DNA of 64,000 nt, taken from Caulobacter vibrioides (GTDB lineage: Bacteria > Pseudomonadota > Alphaproteobacteria > Caulobacterales > Caulobacteraceae). The stretch's first letter is position 1; the number at the start of each line of letters is the position of its first letter. A program made the position numbers and the translations under genes. Positions 58,720 to 64,000 of this stretch are shown here, one piece after another. The notes beneath the pieces were generated by a model. It was not told where the DNA came from and made no database searches. It saw only the letters and a program-made list of their open reading frames with translations. The DNA is taken from positions 1-64,000 of the forward strand of contig LNIY01000139.1 in the NCBI GenBank assembly GCA_001449105.1, given 5' to 3'.

Positions 58720-59544
58720 ATGATCGCCAACTCCATCAACACCAATGCCGGCGCGATGATCGCGCTGCAAAACCTGAACGCCACCAACTCGGAGCTGACC
58801 ACCACCCAGCAACGCATCAACACCGGCAAGAAGATCTCGAACGCCAAGGATAACGGCGCGATCTGGTCGATGGCGGAGATGCAGAGCGCGACCTTGAGCT
58901 CGTTGAATGCCGTGAAGGACTCGCTCCAGCGCGGTCAGTCGACCATCGACGTTGCGTTGGCGGCCGGCGACACGGTCACCGACCTGCTCGGCAAGATGAA
59001 GGAAAAGGCCCTGGCCGCTTCCGACACCTCGCTCAACACCGCTTCCTTCAAGGCGCTGCAGGCCGACTTCACGTCGCTGCGCGACCAGATCACCAAGGCC
59101 GTGACCAACGCCAAGTTCAACGGCGCCAGCGTGGTGGACGGTTCGACCACCAAGCTCGCGTTCCTGGCGAACGAAACCGGCGCGGCGTTCACCGTCACCT
59201 CGCGGACCCTGTCCCTCACGGGCATCGGTCTGACGACGACGACGACCTTCACGACGGCCGCTTCTGCGAAGACGATGATCGCCACGATCGATACGGCTCT
59301 GCAGACCGCGACCAACAAGCTGGCCTCGCTCGGCACCAACTCGGTGGGCCTGGACATGCACTTGACCTTCATGGGCAAGCTGCAGGACAGCCTCGACGCC
59401 GGTGTCGGCAACCTGGTCGATGCGGATATGGCCAAGGAAAGCGCCAAGCTGCAGTCGCTGCAAACCAAGCAGCAACTGGGCGTGCAGGCACTGTCCATCG
59501 CCAATCAGGCGCCCCAATCGATCATGTCGCTCTTCCGCGGCTGA
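58720..59544 (+). CDS. fljL: Flagellin (FljL-like)
   Basis: The 274-residue flagellin consists only of the N- and C-terminal coiled-coil regions: [19 protein letters not shown] and [18 protein letters not shown] at the start, [22 protein letters not shown] and the short C-terminal FRG at the end. The variable D2/D3 domains are absent, as is usual for Caulobacter filaments. Central Ser/Thr-rich sequence is the likely glycosylation region. The gene name follows its position after flaF and is not proven by sequence alone. Confidence 0.85.
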   Translation: MIANSINTNAGAMIALQNLNATNSELTTTQQRINTGKKISNAKDNGAIWSMAEMQSATLSSLNAVKDSLQRGQSTIDVALAAGDTVTDLLGKMKEKALAASDTSLNTASFKALQADFTSLRDQITKAVTNAKFNGASVVDGSTTKLAFLANETGAAFTVTSRTLSLTGIGLTTTTTFTTAASAKTMIATIDTALQTATNKLASLGTNSVGLDMHLTFMGKLQDSLDAGVGNLVDADMAKESAKLQSLQTKQQLGVQALSIANQAPQSIMSLFRG

Positions 59545-59573
59545 TCGAAGAAGCGCCGGACCTGGCGACCAAG

Positions 59574-59612
59574 CGCCGGGCGATCGAAAGATCGCCCGGC
59601 GTTTTCTTTTGT
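59574..59612 (+). terminator. Terminator after first flagellin
   Basis: A twelve-base perfect stem CGCCGGGCGATC / GATCGCCCGGCG (59574-59585 and 59590-59601) with GAAA loop, then TTTTCTTTTG. Confidence 0.92.
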
Positions 59613-59685
59613 TCCGGGGTCTGATTTTCGCCGATCGGCGGTCGCTTTGCGGGTGGGCAATTCGGTCGCATCTGCCGAAACCTGC

Positions 59686-59731
59686 CCGGCAATATTTGCC
59701 GGATCGGTGTTCGACTCGGCAGAAATTGCCG
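59686..59731. promoter_or_regulatory. Two ftr-like inverted repeats upstream of second flagellin
   Basis: CCGGCAATATTTGCCGG (59686-59702) and CGGCAGAAATTGCCG (59717-59731) are centred about 138 and 108 bases before the predicted start at 59832. They resemble the ftr enhancer sites bound by FlbD and are well placed for that role. The rest of 59613-59805 holds no gene. Confidence 0.65.
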
Positions 59732-59805
59732 GTTCGGCGTATCCTAAACGAACCTATAACGCTGTAATTTCAATGACTTAAATTTTTCGGACGGGTGGGC
59801 AGGAT

Positions 59806-59820
59806 TGGCCCGGTAGTTGC
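59806..59820 (+). promoter_or_regulatory. Sigma-54 promoter for second flagellin
   Basis: TGGCCCGGTAGTTGC has correct GG/GC spacing. It differs from the first flagellin promoter only in the spacer region. Confidence 0.87.
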
Positions 59821-59833
59821 TTCCTAGTTCAGC

Positions 59834-59863
59834 GAGCAAAACGCTCCCGGCAGTCAAAATGAC
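59834..59863 (+). promoter_or_regulatory. Tandem leader hairpins of second flagellin mRNA
   Basis: GAGC-AAAAC-GCTC (59834-59846) and GTC-AAAAT-GAC (59853-59863). Loops are identical to those in the first flagellin leader while stems differ in a pairing-preserving way. They are likely RNA targets for FlbT. Confidence 0.6.
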
Positions 59864-59895
59864 GTCGGACAACCTGAAATAGGAACATATTCGTT

Positions 59896-60717
59896 ATGGC
59901 GCTGAACAGCATCAACACGAACTCGGGCGCGATGATCGCCCTGCAAAACCTGAACTCGACCAACAGCGAGCTGCAGGTTACGCAACAACGCATCAACACT
60001 GGCAAGAAGATCGGCTCGTCCAAGGACAACGGCGCGATCTGGGCCACCGCCAAGAACCAGTCGGCCACCGCTTCCTCGCTCAACGCCGTGAAGGACTCGC
60101 TGCAACGCGGTCAGTCCACCATCGACGTCGCGCTGGCGGCTGGCGACACGGTCACCGATCTGCTCGGCAAGATGAAGGAAAAGGCCCTGGCCGCTTCCGA
60201 CACCTCGCTGAACACGGCTTCGTTCAACGCGCTGAAGGCTGACTTCACCTCGCTGCGCGACCAGATCACCAAGGCTGTGACCAACGCCAAGTTCAACGGC
60301 GCCAGCATCATCGACGGTAAGACCACGAAGCTCAGCTTCCTGGCCAACTCGGACGGCACGGCCATCACCGTGAACGCCAAGACCCTGTCGCTGGCCGGCA
60401 TCGGTCTGAGCACCACGACCACCTTCACGACCGCCGCCGCGGCCAAGACGATGATCACCACCATCGACACGGCCCTGCAAACGGCGACCAACAAGCTGGC
60501 CTCGCTGGGCACCAGCTCGACCGGCCTGGACACCCACCTGAACTTCGTCGGCAAGCTGCAAGACAGCCTCGACGCCGGCGTGGGCAACCTGGTCGACGCC
60601 GACCTGGCCAAGGAAAGCGCCAAGCTCCAAGCCCTGCAAACCAAGCAGCAGCTGGGCATCCAGGCGCTCTCGATCGCCAACCAGTCGACCGGCACGGTCC
60701 TGAGCCTGTTCCGATAA
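59896..60717 (+). CDS. fljK: Flagellin (FljK-like)
   Basis: The 273-residue flagellin is very similar to the first copy: [20 protein letters not shown] and [19 protein letters not shown] are identical between them. It has [19 protein letters not shown] at the start and VLSLFR at the end. It is probably the major filament protein, judging by its strong promoter, two upstream ftr-like sites and leader hairpins. The name follows gene order. Confidence 0.86.
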   Translation: MALNSINTNSGAMIALQNLNSTNSELQVTQQRINTGKKIGSSKDNGAIWATAKNQSATASSLNAVKDSLQRGQSTIDVALAAGDTVTDLLGKMKEKALAASDTSLNTASFNALKADFTSLRDQITKAVTNAKFNGASIIDGKTTKLSFLANSDGTAITVNAKTLSLAGIGLSTTTTFTTAAAAKTMITTIDTALQTATNKLASLGTSSTGLDTHLNFVGKLQDSLDAGVGNLVDADLAKESAKLQALQTKQQLGIQALSIANQSTGTVLSLFR

Positions 60718-60727
60718 GGAACGAGCA

Positions 60728-60761
60728 GGGGGCGGCTCTCACGGGCCGCCCCCGCCTTTCT
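60728..60761 (+). terminator. Terminator after second flagellin
   Basis: A nine-base stem GGGGGCGGC / GCCGCCCCC (60728-60736 and 60745-60753), then GCCTTTCTTC. The U-tract is imperfect. Confidence 0.75.
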
Positions 60762-60821
60762 TCGGCCGCGAGCCGGGGAGGGGAGCAAAGAAGGCGCCGC
60801 TGAACGGCGGTGACAGGAGAG

Positions 60822-61166
60822 ATGGAAAACAAGGCCGCGCTGCCGGCTCAGGTTCAAGAGCCGCCCGCGCAAAATCTGATCGTTCCCATGACCGTCCCGG
60901 GCAAGGCCTCGGACGGCGAAGTCGTATCCGACGCCCGCAAGGCCGAGGTTCGCAAGTCCGCCGAGCAGAAGGTCGTCGACGACGGCCCCCAGCCAGGCGA
61001 CCTGCGTCTCGTGATCGAGCAGGACACCGACAGCGGCGTCTACGTCTACAAGACGGTGGATCGGCGGACGGGCGAGACCCTGAAGCAGTATCCCCGCGAA
61101 GACGTGCTGCGGTTCAAGGAAGCGGCCTCGTACGGGCCCGGCGCCATCTACGACGGCCTGACCTAG
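60822..61166 (+). CDS. flaG: FlaG-family protein
   Basis: The 114-residue protein ends in the FlaG consensus: LRLVIEQDTDSGVYVYKTVDRRTGETLKQYPRED read as two beta strands and the turn DRRTGE. FlaG proteins influence filament length in other bacteria. AGGAG precedes the ATG at 60822. It sits between the second and third flagellin genes. Confidence 0.85.
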   Translation: MENKAALPAQVQEPPAQNLIVPMTVPGKASDGEVVSDARKAEVRKSAEQKVVDDGPQPGDLRLVIEQDTDSGVYVYKTVDRRTGETLKQYPREDVLRFKEAASYGPGAIYDGLT

Positions 61167-61349
61167 CAGGCCTTCGCGCGTCACGGTTTGCATGCACGCT
61201 TGCGGCGCGACGTCGCAGGCGCATCATGGTTTGCGCGCGTTAACCATATTCTTACTCCCCGGGCGGCACTTTCACGGTCGATCCGCTCGGGCGTCGAATC
61301 GCGCACCGAGCTCCTCGTAAGTCGGCGAGAACGCCGTTCGGAGATCGTG

Positions 61350-62186
61350 ATGACGCTGAGCGTGAACACCAATCAGCCTGCGCTGATCGCCCTGCAGAAC
61401 CTGAACAAGACCAACGACGAGATGCAGGGCGTCCAGACCCGCATCAACACCGGCCTTGCGATCTCCAGCGCCAAGGACAACGCCGCCGTCTGGTCGATCG
61501 CCCAGGACCAGCAGGCCGACCGCTCGGCCCTGGCCTCGGTCAAGATGAGCCTGGACCGCGCCACCTCGATCGCCGACGTGGCCCTGACGGCCGGCGAGTC
61601 GGTCTCCGACCTACTCAACCTGATGCGCGAGAAGGTGGTCGCCGCCAAGGACAGCTCGCTGTCGACCCAGGCGCGCACCGCCCTCAACGCCGACTTCCAG
61701 GGCCTGCTCAGCAACCTCACCCAGGTGGTCGACAGCGCGACCTTCGACGGCGCCAACATCCTCGACGGCAGCCAGACCAACGCCATCACCTTCCTGGCCG
61801 ACGCCGACGCCCAGACGGTCATCTCGCTGAACCTGCAGACCCTGTCGCTGGGCAGCCCGAAGAACAGCCTGCTGGCCGGCGACAGCATCGCCACCCTGAC
61901 CCAGGCGACCGCGGTGCTTGCGCGCCTCGACGCGACGATCGCCACGGTCAACCAGGCCGTCGGCTCGATCGGCTCGCAGGCCAAGCAGATCGACGCCCAC
62001 AACACCTTCGTCTCCAAGCTTTCGGACGTGCTGGAAACCGGCGTGGGCAACCTCGTCGACGCCGACATGGCCAAGGAAAGCGCCCGCCTGCAGGCCCTGC
62101 AGGTGAAGCAGCAGCTGGGCGCCCAGGCCCTGTCGATCGCCAACGGCGCCCCGCAGATCATCCTGTCGCTGTTCGGCAATGGCTGA
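61350..62186 (+). CDS. fljJ: Divergent flagellin (FljJ-like)
   Basis: The 278-residue flagellin has NTNQPALIALQNLNKTNDEM and TRINTGLAISSAKDNAAVWS at the start and [23 protein letters not shown] near the end. Its central part differs clearly from the two upstream copies, and no sigma-54 site or hairpin pair is seen before it. In Caulobacter the minor 29-kDa FljJ fits this position. The ATG at 61350 starts the conserved domain. Confidence 0.83.
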   Translation: MTLSVNTNQPALIALQNLNKTNDEMQGVQTRINTGLAISSAKDNAAVWSIAQDQQADRSALASVKMSLDRATSIADVALTAGESVSDLLNLMREKVVAAKDSSLSTQARTALNADFQGLLSNLTQVVDSATFDGANILDGSQTNAITFLADADAQTVISLNLQTLSLGSPKNSLLAGDSIATLTQATAVLARLDATIATVNQAVGSIGSQAKQIDAHNTFVSKLSDVLETGVGNLVDADMAKESARLQALQVKQQLGAQALSIANGAPQIILSLFGNG

Positions 62187-62218
62187 CGCGGCGCCTGCCG
62201 CAACGTAATTGTCATACG

Positions 62219-62250
62219 AAACGCCGGTCTTTCCCTAGGCCGGCGTTTCT
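62219..62250 (+). terminator. Terminator after third flagellin
   Basis: A nine-base stem AAACGCCGG / CCGGCGTTT (62219-62227 and 62240-62248) with twelve-base loop, followed by CTCG; the U-tract is weak. Confidence 0.65.
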
Positions 62251-62295
62251 CGCGTGGTTACTCTGCATCCTGCATCGCAAGGGGATTCGTTCGAC

Positions 62296-62850
62296 ATGAT
62301 CGAACTGCGGGACTTGAGAGACGAGGACGAGGCGGTGCTGTTCCAGTGGCGCGCCGAACCCGAGGTCGACCGCTGGATGTCGGACGCGGCGTTTCCCAGC
62401 CACGAGGCGCACGCCGCCTGGTTCGAGGGCCTGCGCAAGGATCCCGACATGGCCGGCTGGATGATCGTGCGCGCCGGCGCGCCGGCCGGGTTGCTGACGC
62501 TGACGGGCCTGCAGTCGCATCATCGCCGCGCGGGCTGGAACTGGTTCGTCGGCGCCGCCGACGCCCGCCGTCGCGGGGTGGGGCGGGCGGCCCAGGTGCT
62601 GGGTCTCGACCGCGCCTTCGGCGAGCTTGGCCTGCACAAGGTGTTCGCCGAGGTCATGGCCGACAACGACGCGGCGCTGAAGGCCCAGTCGGCCTCGGGC
62701 TTCCGTCGCGAGGGCTATCTGCGCGGCCACGTGCTGAAGAACGGCGAGCCGCGCGACGTGGTGCTGCTGGGCATCCTGGCCGAGGAATGGGCGGGTTTGC
62801 GCGACGAGGCCCGCCGGGCGTTGAGCGACGCCCACCTGATCGCGGCCTGA
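62296..62850 (+). CDS. flmH: GNAT acetyltransferase (FlmH/PseH-like)
   Basis: The 184-residue GNAT protein has IELRDLRDEDEAVLFQWRAEPEVDRWM at the start, the acetyl-CoA loop RRRGVGRAAQVLGLDRAFGELGLHKV, and NDAALKAQSASGFRREGYLR, all as in PseH-type sugar-amine acetyltransferases. PseH acetylates the pseudaminic-acid precursor used to glycosylate flagellin. Neighbouring flagellin genes and flmG support this role. The name rests on family and context. Confidence 0.8.
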   Translation: MIELRDLRDEDEAVLFQWRAEPEVDRWMSDAAFPSHEAHAAWFEGLRKDPDMAGWMIVRAGAPAGLLTLTGLQSHHRRAGWNWFVGAADARRRGVGRAAQVLGLDRAFGELGLHKVFAEVMADNDAALKAQSASGFRREGYLRGHVLKNGEPRDVVLLGILAEEWAGLRDEARRALSDAHLIAA

Positions 62851-62941
62851 TCGAGAACAATTCACACGTCTTAACGAAACGTCAGCGTTCGTAGCCGAAG
62901 ATTGCCACGCGTGACGTAGTGCGCGCTTTGTGGAAGCGGTC

Positions 62942-64000
62942 GTGATCACTTTCGACACCAGTTCGCTGCTGAGCTACTACCAGGCCAAGCTTGGTGTGGG
63001 CACGGCCGCGTCCACGCTGTCGACGGGCACGACCTCCACCTCGACCGCCAAGCAGGGCATCCCGGCCGCGCCGTGGACCACGGTGACCACCGAGCCCAGC
63101 GATCTGGTCAAGGCGGCGCTGAACGGCCGCAAGTTCGTCGACGAAGGCGCAGCCGAGGCCGCGGCCCCGGGCATCAAGGGCGACTACAAGAAGCTGTTCT
63201 CGGCCTATCAGGCGCTGAACACCCTGACGGCCATCGCCAACCGCGCCAGCGAGAAGAACGTCTCCGACAGCGAGATCAAGCGCCTGCAGACGGCGCTGAC
63301 CAAGGGGCTGACGGAGCTCACCAACTACATCCAGAACGCCAACACCGACGGCATGCGCCTGACCACCGGCGCGGCCATGACCCAGGACAAGTCCAAGGTC
63401 GGCGTGCCCAAGAACGTCTACGGCTACGTCACCAACACGCTCTACAGCGGCCAGTTCGACGACGAGGTCCCCGCCTTCAAGGGCGACCAGAAGTTCACGA
63501 TGTCGGTCACCAAGTTCGGTGAGACACAGAATCTGACGATGGACCTGTCGGAGATGGGGGCGACGCCGCGGACGATGTCCAACGTCGTCAGCTTCTTCAA
63601 CGGCAAGCTCCAGGCCGCCGGCTACAACACCACCTTCGCCGTCGAGCGCACGCCCGGCGTCGAGCGCACCACCACGGTCAACGGCCAGACGGTGAAGCTG
63701 CCGGCCACCGGCGACGACTTCGCCCTGCGCATCCGCGGCGACTCCATCGAGAAGCTGAACTTCACGGCCCCGGCGGCCAAGCCGGCGGTCTACATCACCA
63801 CCGAGGCTGGCAATCCGGACCCGGACAAGGACACCAAGACCGACGACGCGGTCATCGAGAACACTCTGACCAAGTACGGCACGGGCTCCGCCGCCGGCAC
63901 GGCCGGCGCCAAGGTGTTCTCCGACACGCTGGAAGGCACGGTCGCCAAGGTCCACAAGACCGTCACCGGCCCCGACGGCTCGATCTACGTGCTGGCCGAC
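62942..64000 (+). CDS. Large protein of unknown function, 3' end cut by window
   Basis: The first 353 residues are present. The GTG at 62942 with GGAAG upstream is chosen; another GTG is four codons earlier and an in-frame TGA lies just before. There is no signal peptide. The protein is rich in Thr, Asn and Lys, has GYVTNTLYSGQFDDEV and TLEGTVAKVHKTVTGPDG followed by SIYVLAD at the edge, which looks like the first blade of a beta-propeller. I do not recognise the family. Its place after the flagellin locus suggests a secreted or flagellum-related product, an inference. Confidence 0.7.
   Translation, partial: MITFDTSSLLSYYQAKLGVGTAASTLSTGTTSTSTAKQGIPAAPWTTVTTEPSDLVKAALNGRKFVDEGAAEAAAPGIKGDYKKLFSAYQALNTLTAIANRASEKNVSDSEIKRLQTALTKGLTELTNYIQNANTDGMRLTTGAAMTQDKSKVGVPKNVYGYVTNTLYSGQFDDEVPAFKGDQKFTMSVTKFGETQNLTMDLSEMGATPRTMSNVVSFFNGKLQAAGYNTTFAVERTPGVERTTTVNGQTVKLPATGDDFALRIRGDSIEKLNFTAPAAKPAVYITTEAGNPDPDKDTKTDDAVIENTLTKYGTGSAAGTAGAKVFSDTLEGTVAKVHKTVTGPDGSIYVLAD

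Noticed and set aside
61239..61254. CtrA site before third flagellin (TTAACCATATTCTTAC)
   Set aside because: The half-sites are eight bases apart and the second lacks TTAA, so it does not fit the consensus.

Overview
The window looks like chromosomal DNA of a Caulobacter-type alphaproteobacterium. The DNA is very GC-rich. It carries a Caulobacter-style flagellin locus (FlmG-like, FlbT, FlaF, three short flagellins, FlaG-like, FlmH-like), single-domain and HWE/HisKA_2 signalling proteins, a glnK-amtB pair and the ETF-QO / TPR lipoprotein / ispE / PPIase block. No tRNA, rRNA, CRISPR, phage or transposase gene was seen. Species was not determined.

Layout. (1) 0.1-5.3 kb: an operon with a SAM methyltransferase, a small helical protein and an FAD oxidase. 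It is followed by a frameshifted DUF559 nuclease gene flanked by inverted palindromic repeats, and a CPBP membrane protease. (2) 5.3-22.7 kb: an accessory catabolic region. It holds two FAD monooxygenases, an isocitrate-lyase-superfamily lyase, a PuuE-like deacetylase, a maleate isomerase/arylmalonate decarboxylase homologue, DUF1330, a GST, an SDR, an alpha/beta-hydrolase fused to an MDR reductase, a VOC protein, an MFS carrier, a class III CoA-transferase and an isochorismatase-fold amidase. A second copy of the methyltransferase plus small-protein module sits here. The enzyme set suggests oxidation, C-C or C-N cleavage and CoA activation of an unidentified organic acid or aromatic/heterocyclic compound. 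(3) 22.7-33 kb: a histidine kinase, a glycine-zipper protein, an RNA methyltransferase, VOC and GFA proteins, a radical SAM protein and a ClC transporter. (4) 33-48 kb: housekeeping genes including a lytic transglycosylase, uracil-DNA glycosylase, ETF-QO, ispE, PPIase, amtB/glnK, a fasciclin protein and glyQS. (5) 48-55.6 kb: an NrtR-like regulator with an HD hydrolase, a universal stress gene behind a FixK/FNR box, envelope proteins and a MoxR ATPase. (6) 55.6-64 kb: the flagellin locus, and at the edge a truncated large unrecognised gene.

Intergenic space is full of palindromic repeats of at least five families. Most occur as pairs of inverted half-elements at gene ends. Two gene 3' ends (glyS and the CPBP gene) run into repeat sequence.

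Most notable: the duplicated methyltransferase plus small-protein module; the DUF559 gene framed by inverted repeats (a REP/RAYT-like arrangement); paired 5'-UTR hairpins with conserved loops and changed stems in two flagellin mRNAs; and several enzymes with altered active-site or cluster residues.
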